A program made the translations under genes and the position numbers. From DSVQ01 sp964484765 (GTDB lineage Bacteria; Planctomycetota; Planctomycetia; Planctomycetales; Planctomycetaceae), in assembly GCA_964484765.1 (NCBI GenBank), contig CAZAGI010000042.1, forward strand, positions 1 through 64,000: a stretch of DNA of 64,000 bases, given 5' to 3'. Below, one piece after another: positions 1 to 8,867 of the stretch (position 1 is its first letter; each line of letters starts with the position of its first letter). The notes below the pieces were generated by a model. It ran no database searches. It worked only from the letters and a program-made list of their open reading frames with translations, and was not told where the DNA came from.

Positions 1-1098
1 GCCGCGCTGCTTCAGGTCTTTCAGCAGTGCCGCCAGCGGTTTGTCGATTTGTTTGGCCAACCGACGATGGTTGACGTCAATATCATCGTGATTGTCCCAC
101 GGCTGGCCTTCACCGTGCCAGAGTTGTACGAACCGCACGCCGCGTTCGACGAGCCGCCGCGCGATCAACATCTGTCGCGCCTGAATGCCCTCGCCGTAGG
201 CGTCCTGAATGTGCTTCGGTTCTTGCGAAATGTCGAAAGCGTCGGTCGCTTCCATCTGCATTCGGTAAGCCAGTTCGAAGGACTGAATGCGCGCCTCGAG
301 CGCCTGGTCTTCACCGCGGGCTTCGGCGTGCTTGCGATTGAGGGCTTGTAGTAAATCGAGTTGCTGACGCTGTTCAGGCCGCGGCAGGGCATCGTTGCGG
401 ATGTTTTCGATGAGCTTCTCGATGGCCGTGTGCTGCGTATTGATGTAAGTCCCCTGGAAGACGCCGGGGAGAAATGCCGACCGCCAGTTTTGTGCGCCGG
501 TGATTGGCAGCCCGTTGGAACACATGGCGATGAAGCCCGGGAGATTCTGATTTTCCGTGCCTAATCCGTAGGTGACCCAGGAGCCGAAGCTCGGGCGGAC
601 CAGCGTGTTATCCCCGCAGTTCATCAGCATCAGGCTGGGTTCGTGATTCGGAACGTTAGCCCGCATGGAGCGAACCACGGCGATATCGTCGATGCATTCG
701 CCGACGTTGGCAAAAATCTCGCTGACTTCAATGCCGCTTTCACCGTACTTCTGAAACTTGTATGGCGATCCGAACGCGGCCCCGGTTTTCCGTTCCGTGG
801 GGAGGTTCTGTGTGGGCAACGTCTTACCGTGGTATTCCGTCAGTTTCGGCTTGGGGTCGAATGTGTCGACATGCGACGGGCCGCCATTGCAGAAGATATG
901 AATGACATGCTTGGCTTTGGCGGCGAAGTGCGGCTGTCGCGGAATCATCGGTGAGACCGCCGCGTCGGCGGTCGGAGTGACGCCGTAGGCATCGGCCAGC
1001 GCTCCCGCGAGCGCGAGTGTGCCCAGCCCCGTTCCGGAGCGCCGCAGCCATTCGCGTCGCGTTGCCGGTGACTGAAGGAGATTGTGGAGTGGACTCAT
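1..1098 (-). CDS. DUF1501 family protein (3' part beyond window)
   Basis: This is a planctomycete DUF1501 protein of the alkaline-phosphatase/sulfatase-like fold. It reads without a break from ATG at 1098 to the window edge, which cuts off the C-terminus. The N-terminus MSPLHNLLQSPATRREWLRR followed by a small-residue hydrophobic stretch looks like a Tat signal, so export is likely. The family motif HIFCNGGPSHVDTFDPKP follows, and later segments such as LVERGVRFVQLWHGEG are typical. An in-frame ATG at 1110 is an alternative start. The gene lies 56 bases downstream of the PSD1-type gene on the same strand, the standard planctomycete pairing. Its biochemical role is not established; it is usually assigned to sulfated-polysaccharide or surface metabolism by context. 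Confidence 0.85.
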   Translation of the reverse strand, partial: MSPLHNLLQSPATRREWLRRSGTGLGTLALAGALADAYGVTPTADAAVSPMIPRQPHFAAKAKHVIHIFCNGGPSHVDTFDPKPKLTEYHGKTLPTQNLPTERKTGAAFGSPYKFQKYGESGIEVSEIFANVGECIDDIAVVRSMRANVPNHEPSLMLMNCGDNTLVRPSFGSWVTYGLGTENQNLPGFIAMCSNGLPITGAQNWRSAFLPGVFQGTYINTQHTAIEKLIENIRNDALPRPEQRQQLDLLQALNRKHAEARGEDQALEARIQSFELAYRMQMEATDAFDISQEPKHIQDAYGEGIQARQMLIARRLVERGVRFVQLWHGEGQPWDNHDDIDVNHRRLAKQIDKPLAALLKDLKQRG

Positions 1099-1154
1099 CG
1101 CGTCACCCATTTACTGGTCACCCGTCGCTGGCGCTCCGGGCGGGTTCATTGAAG

Positions 1155-3929
1155 TTAGTCGACGAACAGAAATTCGTTCGTCAGCAATAAGACCTGCGCG
1201 AAGCGTTCCCACGGTGTGAACTGGGCGGAATCCATGGGCTGCGTGACATATTGCCGTGCAAGTTCGCGCTCATCGGTGTTCGGTTCACGACCCAGCGTGC
1301 GGCGGTACATTTCATGAATCCGTTCGGCCACATCGGCTTGTCCAGCGGTTTCTGCGGCAATTCGTTTCGCCTGTTCCCGCACCAGCGGGGCATTCAAGGC
1401 GAACAGGGTCTGCTGAGGGACCGATGTCTGCGGACGTTCGGGATCGCTTTGATCCGGATTCGCGAAATCGAACGAACGGAACACATTCGGCAGGTCGTTC
1501 CGGTTGACCATTCCATAGACCGTCCGGCGATGGCTGTTGACGTCGGTGATGCTGTCGTACGGACGACCGTACATGGTGTCGTCCAATGCCCCTGCGGCAG
1601 CCAGCCACGCATCGCGCATGGCTTCCAGATCGAGCCGCTGTCGCGGCATCGCCCACAACAAACGATTTTCCGGATCGGCGGCGCGCGCAGCCGGATTGTC
1701 GTGTCCTGATTGTTGATAGACGGCGGAGTTGAGAATCTGTCGATGCAGCCACTTGATAGACCAGCCAGATTCGATGAACCGCTGGGCGAGATGATCGAGC
1801 AGCGCGGGATGCGTCGGGGCTTCACCGCGGAGACCGAAATCGCCGTGCGAACGGACCAGGCCTTTGCCGAAGTGATGTTGCCAGACACGATTGACGATCA
1901 CGCGGGCGGTGAGCGGGTTTTGCGGAGCCACAATCGCCTCCGCAAGCTCCAATCGGCCGCTCCCCTTGATAAACGGCTTGCGATCCGGACCGGCAGCGAC
2001 GGCCAGGAATTGTCGTGGAACCTGCGGACCCTGGCGTCCCTGATTTCCGCGGATGAAAATGTGCGGCTGTGCCGGCCGATCATTATCGTTCATCACCATG
2101 GCCCGCGGCGGCGCGCCAGCGGAGGTGACTTTCAAGGTTTCGATCTGCTTTTCGAGATTGCGGCGTTTGTCACGGTCATCGCGACCGTAGATCCGCCGGC
2201 ATTCGTCAGGCGTCAGTGTGGGGGGCGAGCCGGCAGCGTACAACACCTGCCGCAGCTCTTCGTCGACCGGATCGGGCAGGGCGGTCGCTTCCGCATGAGC
2301 CGCTTTGTGAGCGAGCCATTCGCGATTCACATCGGTCAGGAGTCGACCATACACGGACGCCAGTTCGATTCGCGATGCAGGGGCTTCTTCGATTAAGGTT
2401 TGCCGCACGCGGCGGTTGATGCGATCTGCCCCATCCTCGAATCGGCCGGGCTGCTGTGCCTGTTGCAGCCATTCGGTGAGCGCCGCCGCGACATCGTCAC
2501 CGGCTTTGGCAACGTGGTGCCAGGGGCCGAAGACCGCGTCGGGCTGTTTGGCCCGCTCCTTCAGGAACTCCTGCCAGCGCCGGACCACTCCCGGCCGCGG
2601 ATCACCGTTGACAAACGATCGCGCCGCCGCGACCGGATTGGCCCCCGTCGGCCGCGCAATCAATTCCAGATACGCCGTCACCTTCGTGCGGCATTCCGTG
2701 CTGATTCTCTCGGCGGCCTGCTGTTCGAAATCGGCGAGCACCTTCTCACGCTTGGCTAACTCGACGGCGAATTTTTCGTATTCCGAACGCTTTTGTGTGG
2801 AACCGATCATCGGCAGGTCGGTCGGTTCATGCGACGACTGAAAGACGCCATACAGCGAATAATAGTCGGCGGTGGGAATCGGATCGTATTTGTGATCATG
2901 ACAGCGAGCGCAGCCGACGGTCAGCCCCATCAGCCCGCGCGTGACGACGTCAATGCGATCATCGATAATGTCATTCACATTGTTGAGAAACCGCCGACCG
3001 ACGGTCAGAAAGCCCATCGCGGCCAGGTCGTGCGTGTCATCGCCCAGGTTCAACTGGTCGGCCGCAAGTTGTTCCGTGACGAACCGGTCATACGGCTTGT
3101 CTTCGTTGAACGCCTCGATGACGTAATCGCGATAAGTGTAGGCATACGGATAGCGAGATTCTTCAGTGAAAACGTAGCCCTTGGTGTCTGCATAACGGGC
3201 GATGTCAAGCCAGTACCGCGCCCAGCGTTCCCCATAATGGGGCGAGGCCAGTAACCGTTCGATCGCTCGTTCAACAGCATCGGGCTGCGTGTCGGTGACG
3301 AATTGTTGAATGTCCGCATAAGTGGGCGGCAGGCCAAGCAGGTCGAGCGATAACCGCCGTAACAGGATCGCGCGATCCGCCGGAGGGGCGAGCGTGAACC
3401 CTTTCGCCTCCAGTGCTGCGAGGATGAAGCGATCCGTTTCTGTTTGTGCTCGCGCAACGTCCTTCACGAGTGGAACTGCGGGCCGGGTCATCGGCTGGAA
3501 GGCCCAGTGCGTTGCGGGGTCGGCGGCGGGTGACGCGGGTTTGTCCGTCGCCGGGAAGACCGCGCCGCGCTGCACCCATTCTGTCAGCAGTGCAATTTGA
3601 TCGTCAGGCAGTTTGCCCGCGGGGGGCATTTGAATGTCGTCATCGCGGTAGGCGAGAACTTTGACCAACCGGCTGGAGTCCGGTTTCCCTGGAATTGCCG
3701 CCGGGCCGGTTTCATTCCCTTTGAGAATCGCGGCATGCGAATCAAGGCGCAGCCCGCCTTCCTGCTTTTTCTCACCGTGGCAGTTAAGGCACTTTTCCAC
3801 CAGCAACGGCCGCACGTGTTTTTCGAAGAACTCGAGTTGTTCCGGAGACGGTGCCTCCGCCGAGATCGCCGGAACGGTCGCCGCCAGGCAGACGAATCCA
3901 ACTCCAAAAATAGCAGAGCGTGAAAGCAT
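1155..3929 (-). CDS. PSD1-type protein: planctomycete cytochrome C + DUF1549 + DUF1553
   Basis: A 924-residue exported protein. Residues 1-24 are a signal peptide ending in AISA. A planctomycete-cytochrome domain follows, with haem-binding CLNCH at 47-51 and the usual EGGLRLD segment. DUF1549 occupies roughly residues 160-370 and contains a second CARCH motif in CARCHDHKYDPI. DUF1553 covers about 680-900 (NPLTARVIVNRVWQHHFG and a C-terminal NEFLFVD). The length and domain order are those of the PSD1 family. The downstream DUF1501 gene is 56 bases away on the same strand, so the two are probably co-transcribed. The haem motifs suggest periplasmic electron transfer coupled to an unknown reaction. 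The family function is unproven. Confidence 0.92.
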   Translation of the reverse strand: MLSRSAIFGVGFVCLAATVPAISAEAPSPEQLEFFEKHVRPLLVEKCLNCHGEKKQEGGLRLDSHAAILKGNETGPAAIPGKPDSSRLVKVLAYRDDDIQMPPAGKLPDDQIALLTEWVQRGAVFPATDKPASPAADPATHWAFQPMTRPAVPLVKDVARAQTETDRFILAALEAKGFTLAPPADRAILLRRLSLDLLGLPPTYADIQQFVTDTQPDAVERAIERLLASPHYGERWARYWLDIARYADTKGYVFTEESRYPYAYTYRDYVIEAFNEDKPYDRFVTEQLAADQLNLGDDTHDLAAMGFLTVGRRFLNNVNDIIDDRIDVVTRGLMGLTVGCARCHDHKYDPIPTADYYSLYGVFQSSHEPTDLPMIGSTQKRSEYEKFAVELAKREKVLADFEQQAAERISTECRTKVTAYLELIARPTGANPVAAARSFVNGDPRPGVVRRWQEFLKERAKQPDAVFGPWHHVAKAGDDVAAALTEWLQQAQQPGRFEDGADRINRRVRQTLIEEAPASRIELASVYGRLLTDVNREWLAHKAAHAEATALPDPVDEELRQVLYAAGSPPTLTPDECRRIYGRDDRDKRRNLEKQIETLKVTSAGAPPRAMVMNDNDRPAQPHIFIRGNQGRQGPQVPRQFLAVAAGPDRKPFIKGSGRLELAEAIVAPQNPLTARVIVNRVWQHHFGKGLVRSHGDFGLRGEAPTHPALLDHLAQRFIESGWSIKWLHRQILNSAVYQQSGHDNPAARAADPENRLLWAMPRQRLDLEAMRDAWLAAAGALDDTMYGRPYDSITDVNSHRRTVYGMVNRNDLPNVFRSFDFANPDQSDPERPQTSVPQQTLFALNAPLVREQAKRIAAETAGQADVAERIHEMYRRTLGREPNTDERELARQYVTQPMDSAQFTPWERFAQVLLLTNEFLFVD

Positions 3930-4117
3930 GGGAGGCTTCGGCGAGTATTCGGGGCGGGGCGGAGACGCACGGTCTGCGCAACATCATCGGCAGTCTCAGC
4001 AATTGTCCCGAATCTCAGTCCCGTTGACAACCGGTGATTTCCGCGACGCCCCCTCGATCCTCCCACTTTTTCTCACAGGCAGTAGTGGGCGTTTGTTCAA
4101 AATGGACCACCGGCGGC

Positions 4118-5566
4118 CTATTGCCCCTTTTTCTTCTTCGGCTGGTCCGCCGTGTCGCGCTGCCACCAGTCCGGACCTTCAGCGAGGACTTTTCGGTCGT
4201 GCTCGATGAGTCTCTGTTTCATCTTGGCAAATCTCTCGGGTTGCTTCTCCGAGAGTTCCATCGTCTCGTGCGGATCGTCCTTCAGGTTGTACAACTCGAA
4301 TTGCGTGAGATCATTGGAACCGAGAATTTTCCAATCGCCGTCGCGTAAACCGACACGCGTTTTCGCCGGGGCAAGATGATTCCGCCAATACAAGGGTTGT
4401 TTGCGCGCGACCGGCTCGCCTTTCAGCACGGGCAACCAGCTTGCACCGTCAATCGTGCGATCCGTCGGCACCGGCACGCCGGTGACTTCGCACACCGTGG
4501 TGAAGAGATCAGTGCCGATGATCGGTTCGTCGCTTGTCGTTCCCGGAGGGACATGCCCCGGCCAGCGCCAGATGCCGGGCACACGGATGCCCCCCTCGTA
4601 GGTGTCGCGCTTGCGGCCGCGCAGCCCGCCGGTGGAGCCGCGGTTGCGGTTCGACAGGCCATCACCCTCGGGACCATTGTCGGCTGTGAAAAAGACGAAC
4701 GTGTTCTCACGGAGGCCGAGTTCATCCAGCGCCGCAAGCACTTTTCCCACGGCAGCGTCCATCTGCGTCACGTTGCCGTGGTGCTGCCGCACGTCGGGTT
4801 CAAGATCGGCATACGGCTCCTGAAACTTCGGCAACGTTTCAATCGGCAAGTGCGGCTCGTGTGTCCACATCGAGACATAGAACGGCCGATTCTTGTCGCT
4901 TCGTTTTTTCAACCAGGTGATAACTTCCTCCGCGACGAGATGTGAACTCGGGCCTTCCAGGGGACCGACGGCTTTCCCGTTCCGCGCGAAGTTCACGGGG
5001 TTGAGATGATTGGGAGCAGCGTTGTTCTGCGTCGCGAACCAGTGATCGAACCCATGATCATTCGGCTGCGGATGCCGCGGATTATTGAAGAACCCGTTGA
5101 GGTGCCACTTTCCCGAGTGGCAGGTGTCGTAGCCTTTCTTCTTCAGTAATGAGGTGACTGTGATCTCGCTGGTCCGCAGATGACACTCGTGGTCCTGAGG
5201 AATCCAGCGAAACACACCGTTACGGTACGGCGTCCGCCCGGTGAGGATCGCGGAGCGCGACGGCGAACAGACCGAACACGCTGAGTAACACTGCGTGAAC
5301 CGCGTCCCTTCGGCCGCAAACTTGTTGAGGTGCGGCGTCTGAATGCGCGGATGGCCGTAACACTGCAGATCGCCGTAACCGAGATCGTCCGCAAGGATGA
5401 TCACAATGTTTGGTACACGAGTTGGTTCGGCGGATTGCGCCTGTTTTCCGGCTTGATTCGCCAGCAATGCTGCCGTGGCCGTCAGAATGAGTGTCGCAAT
5501 TTTATGTGGCAAACGGCGGAGAAATCCGCGTCGGGCCATGGGCGTTGTGCAGTGCGAGGCGGACAT
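4118..5566 (-). CDS. Sulfatase (arylsulfatase family, formylglycine type)
   Basis: A secreted type I sulfatase of about 482 residues. Metal-binding NIVIILADDLGYGD lies near the N-terminus. The formylglycine motif C-S-P-S-R within SVCSPSRSAILTGR is intact, so the Cys can be converted by a formylglycine-generating enzyme. FFTADNGPEGDG and the C-terminal WKILG segment are also typical. I chose ATG 5566 because it has a GGAG seven bases upstream. An ATG at 5539, giving MARRGFLRR, is also possible; both leave an Arg-rich, Tat-like signal peptide. A longer frame to 5638 has a poor N-terminus. It would hydrolyse sulfate esters, probably on algal polysaccharides (family-level inference). It shares strand and context with the PSD1/DUF1501 pair. 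Confidence 0.9.
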   Translation of the reverse strand: MSASHCTTPMARRGFLRRLPHKIATLILTATAALLANQAGKQAQSAEPTRVPNIVIILADDLGYGDLQCYGHPRIQTPHLNKFAAEGTRFTQCYSACSVCSPSRSAILTGRTPYRNGVFRWIPQDHECHLRTSEITVTSLLKKKGYDTCHSGKWHLNGFFNNPRHPQPNDHGFDHWFATQNNAAPNHLNPVNFARNGKAVGPLEGPSSHLVAEEVITWLKKRSDKNRPFYVSMWTHEPHLPIETLPKFQEPYADLEPDVRQHHGNVTQMDAAVGKVLAALDELGLRENTFVFFTADNGPEGDGLSNRNRGSTGGLRGRKRDTYEGGIRVPGIWRWPGHVPPGTTSDEPIIGTDLFTTVCEVTGVPVPTDRTIDGASWLPVLKGEPVARKQPLYWRNHLAPAKTRVGLRDGDWKILGSNDLTQFELYNLKDDPHETMELSEKQPERFAKMKQRLIEHDRKVLAEGPDWWQRDTADQPKKKKGQ

Positions 5567-5658
5567 GAAATTGCTCCGAGCGACAGACAGGGCAAGCACG
5601 CATACGGACAGTATTGAACACGCGAGTGCCGGGGTCAATCTCCGGCAACGACATTCGG

Positions 5659-6252
5659 GTGAGTGAATTCATAGGTCGCAAAGCCAAGCCGCGGCGGCAA
5701 TCGCATGGTTCGGCATGGCATTGGATCCAGACCGACTGCTGGTGCTACACGATGCCCGGCACCAAGAAGCGAGTGGCGCTGTTCAACGAGCAGGGCGAGC
5801 GCATTCGCGGCCTCGATAACAAGATGGCCGCCGAGGTGGCACTGGCTCGCGAAAGATTGTCGTGGGTCAGTGAGGCCGGGGGATCAACCGGCGGGGAATG
5901 GATCGTCGCACGGGTCTGTTTAGAGTACCTGCAACACTGTGAGCACGGATTTACGAAGGGCACGATCAGTCGCGGGCACCGTGACAATTCGTCGAACTGG
6001 CTGGCGGTGGCGAAATTAACACGGCGTTTACTGAAGGCATGCGCCTTGGACGGTGTAACCCCCGTTTTTCGGAATCCGCACGGACGGCCGTGGAAGAAAG
6101 TGACCGGGGTCCATTGCTTCCTCGCCATCAAGCGGGACTCAGGTTGGGATCAGGATCCGGTCCGCCGAGGGTATTCGTGCTACACCTGCCGGCACTCGTT
6201 CGCCCACCGTATGTGTCGCGACTCCATGGGAAATAACTCGCTGTATCTCTGA
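5659..6252 (+). pseudogene. Internally deleted tyrosine recombinase (phage-type integrase) relic
   Basis: The reading frame matches the widespread planctomycete tyrosine recombinase at both ends. The N-terminal KPRRQSHGSAWHWIQTD and TMPGTKKRVALFNEQGERIRG are followed by EYLQHCEHGFTKGTISRGHRD. The frame then jumps to the C-terminal catalytic part (TPVFRNPHGRPWKKVTG, FLAIKRDSGWDQDPVRRGYS, TCRHSFAHRM). The core-binding domain, the first catalytic Arg region and the final catalytic Tyr are missing, and the frame stops after MGNNSLYL. At about 198 codons it is roughly half the normal length. The deletion keeps the frame, but the product cannot be an active recombinase. Family identification is from memory of the protein; the deletion is inferred from missing motifs. 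Confidence 0.75.
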
Positions 6253-6480
6253 CCTGCGACAGGCTGACGGTCTTGATCCGGTGACCACGATCTCATCCCG
6301 GCCACGACTTTACCAACCGCGATGATCTCGCATCGGCAGCCTGACATTGCGATCCGTTACTGACCATGACATGAGGCAGAGGTTCGACTCGATGTTGCAT
6401 GTTCGACGAAGAAGTCGATTAAGGACACGCTGCACCTGACGAAAGAGCATGGGCGGAGTAGAAAACACATCGAGAAAAAC
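6253..6480. other. Intergenic stretch upstream of exporter promoter
   Basis: Lies between the recombinase relic and the exporter promoter module. I see no plausible coding frame, RNA gene or clear terminator. Together with the leader up to 6632 it makes a long, mostly untranslated upstream region. Confidence 0.4.
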
Positions 6481-6534
6481 GATGGAATACCGTCAAACAA
6501 TCTATTTGTACGAAATCACACACGAACGTACATT
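6481..6534 (+). promoter_or_regulatory. Putative promoter and activator box of the secretion operon
   Basis: The box at 6481-6511 (GATGGAA, four variable bases, GTCAAACAATC, one variable base, ATTTGTAC) matches 26 of 31 positions of the box at 12821-12851. Its right end TTGTAC (6506-6511) resembles a sigma-70 -35 element. It is followed after 17 bases by TACATT (6529-6534), a -10-like hexamer. The other copy has the same 17-base spacing. The -10 lies about 100 bases upstream of the exporter ATG at 6633. A conserved box overlapping the -35 fits a LysR-type activator site, but the binding protein is an inference. Confidence 0.55.
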
Positions 6535-6632
6535 GAATGGTCAGAAGACAAAGTCGATGAAATCCACGACTGTCTGGCGACCAAAACCAACGGCGCACAT
6601 TTCGGTATCTCGTGTCGAGAGATTCTCTTTTT

Positions 6633-8765
6633 ATGACAGCTGCGAAATCAATGCTCTCGGCAATCAATTCTGCTCAATCAACCAGCGTCGAAAACGGGGT
6701 AGACGTTCACGTTGTTGCCTTGGGACTCGCGCATTGTGCGAATCATCTCGGAGTACCGAGGGAATTCGTGTCGATTGAACGGCTGGTGGCCGAGGTGGCA
6801 CTTTGCTGGCCGGGAGCGCTCGCCGACAACTGGTGGAAATGGTTGGTGGAGGCCGGACGTTCACTTGAGATGGATTTGCGCGTTGCCGACGTTGAAGCGC
6901 GCGACCTCGTTCCCATCCTGGCATCCGGTGCCGTGGTGCTCGTCAAGACGGACGACGGCCAGTCCCTGGTGGAACTCCAGCGCTCCGGGCGCCGCGGGTA
7001 CGTTTCCCGTCGACTGGATGGGCATCCGGCATCAGTCAGTTTGCCTTTTCAGAAGGGCTTGCTCCGCGTCGTCATCGGGCATGCTGCCGTTCATTATGGG
7101 GAGCACGGTTCCCATGCGCACCCCAAGCCGTTCGCACTCCTGTTGAGATTATTACAACCGGAATGGAAAGACATTCTGACGGTCATCGCCATTTCGAGCG
7201 TAGCGGGGGTCTTGATGCTGTCGGTCCCGGTTACCGCGCAGCAACTCGTGCGGGCCGTGACCTTCGCCACGTTGTATCAGCCCATCGTCGTCCTCTCGCT
7301 GGTTCTCCTGGGATTACTCGGATTTGTTGCGGCGCTGCAGACCTTGCAAGCCTACGTCGCGGAACTGATTCAGCGACGCCTGTTCATTCGCGTGGCGGGG
7401 ACCGTGGCGCGACACTTGCCGCGGGTCTCGACAGAAGCCTGGCAGCAAACGGACGTCCCGGAAGTGATGAATCGCTTTCTGGACATCGTCGTGGTGCAGA
7501 AAGTCGTTGCCGCCCTGCTGGTTGACGGGATCAGCATCGTGCTGACCACCGTGATCGGGATGAGCGTGATGGCCTTCTATCATCCCTTTCTGCTGGGCTA
7601 CGACCTCGTGCTGCTCGGATTTCTAGCGCTGGTCGTCTTTGGTCTGGGTCGGCGCGGAGTCAAGACGGCGATCCTCGAATCCAAGGCCAAGTACCACGTT
7701 GTGGCGTGGCTGGAAACCATGGCACGGTGTCCGTCGATTTTTCAATCCTTCGGCGTCGACGCCTTGGCATGTGACCGCGCAGACGTGTTGTGTGCTCAGT
7801 ATCTACAGCAGCGCCGCGTGCATTTTCGCATCCTCTTGCGACAAGTGGTGATGATTCTGTTCATTCAAGTCGTCGCCACGACCGCGCTGCTGGGACTGGG
7901 TGGGTATCTCGTCTTACAGGAACAATTGACGTTGGGGCAACTGGTCGCCGCGGAACTGATCGTGGCAATGATTGTGGCCTCGTTCGCGAAACTTGGAAAG
8001 CACATCGAGGGCTGGTATGACTTGCTGGCCGCGGTCGACAAACTGGCACATCTCACCGACTTGCCATTGCAGTCGAACGCGGGGATCGTCGGCGTCTCGC
8101 GAAACGGCCCCGCCCGTTTAGAGATTCGACTCCGCGACCAGTTCGGTTCCGTTGCAGGAAGCCATGAAAACTCGACCGGCGTTCATGAAACGAACCTGGT
8201 CATCGAACCGGGAAGCATGGTCGCTCTCTGCAATGGAGATGAGAAGGTTCTCGGATCGATCCGTCAGACCTTGGCGGGCAGTCGGACGCGCGAAGAGTGG
8301 ATGGTCACGGTGGATGGAGTCGACGTCGTCGATTTCCGGCCCGACATTCTTTCCGCGCACGTGGCGGTCGCCCGCAGTCTGGAATTCATCCCCGGGACGA
8401 TTGCCGAGAACATTCATCTGCACCGCTTGGGGATTTCCGACGCGGATGTGTTGCTCGCCCTGAACATCACGGGGTTGACGGAAGAATTCCGCCGCGCCTC
8501 GCTTTCCCTGTCCGACGACATGCTGCCCAGCGGTTGGCCCCTGCTCGCTTCTCAGACTGTGCGACTGGTTCTGGCTCGGGCGCTGGCAGGCCGACCGCGA
8601 GTCCTCGTGCTGGACGGCCTGCTCGATTCGTTGGGCGACAAGGAGTTAGAGGAATGCGTTTCACAACTGGCGTCGATCTCCAGCCACACAACGATTTTAG
8701 TCCTGACGAACCAGAGGCGCGTGGCGAGCCTGATTCCGAGAATTCCCGATGCACAAGTCTCGTGA
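6633..8765 (+). CDS. Type I secretion ABC protein with degenerate, probably inactive, ATPase domain
   Basis: About 710 residues in the order of peptidase-type ABC exporters. The first ~140 residues resemble a C39-like domain without a catalytic Cys. Six predicted membrane segments lie at about 175-440 (for example SSVAGVLMLSVPVTAQQLV). A nucleotide-binding-like domain fills the last ~210 residues, but every ATPase signature is lost. The Walker A position reads ALCNGDEKVLGSI, without GK[ST]. The Q-loop has no Gln (RSLEFIPGTIAEN). LSGGQ is LPSGWPLL. Walker B keeps its Asp but the catalytic Glu is Gly (LVLDGLLDSL). The switch His is replaced (LVLTNQRR). ATG 6633 is preferred; GTG 6612 is also in frame. 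Adaptor and outer-membrane genes follow, so the context is type I secretion; the energy source is unclear. Confidence 0.85.
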   Translation: MTAAKSMLSAINSAQSTSVENGVDVHVVALGLAHCANHLGVPREFVSIERLVAEVALCWPGALADNWWKWLVEAGRSLEMDLRVADVEARDLVPILASGAVVLVKTDDGQSLVELQRSGRRGYVSRRLDGHPASVSLPFQKGLLRVVIGHAAVHYGEHGSHAHPKPFALLLRLLQPEWKDILTVIAISSVAGVLMLSVPVTAQQLVRAVTFATLYQPIVVLSLVLLGLLGFVAALQTLQAYVAELIQRRLFIRVAGTVARHLPRVSTEAWQQTDVPEVMNRFLDIVVVQKVVAALLVDGISIVLTTVIGMSVMAFYHPFLLGYDLVLLGFLALVVFGLGRRGVKTAILESKAKYHVVAWLETMARCPSIFQSFGVDALACDRADVLCAQYLQQRRVHFRILLRQVVMILFIQVVATTALLGLGGYLVLQEQLTLGQLVAAELIVAMIVASFAKLGKHIEGWYDLLAAVDKLAHLTDLPLQSNAGIVGVSRNGPARLEIRLRDQFGSVAGSHENSTGVHETNLVIEPGSMVALCNGDEKVLGSIRQTLAGSRTREEWMVTVDGVDVVDFRPDILSAHVAVARSLEFIPGTIAENIHLHRLGISDADVLLALNITGLTEEFRRASLSLSDDMLPSGWPLLASQTVRLVLARALAGRPRVLVLDGLLDSLGDKELEECVSQLASISSHTTILVLTNQRRVASLIPRIPDAQVS

Positions 8766-8867
8766 CCCGCTGTGGACTGACCCCGGCCGAGACCACGTCC
8801 TCCGGTGGAAGTTTCGTTGCCAATCGAAGAACCGCCATGCGGTTCGAGTTCTGTCTGGAAGTGTGAA

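Noticed and set aside
6449..6778. 109-codon frame over the exporter leader
   Set aside because: It covers the promoter module, overlaps the exporter start in another frame and has no recognisable features.
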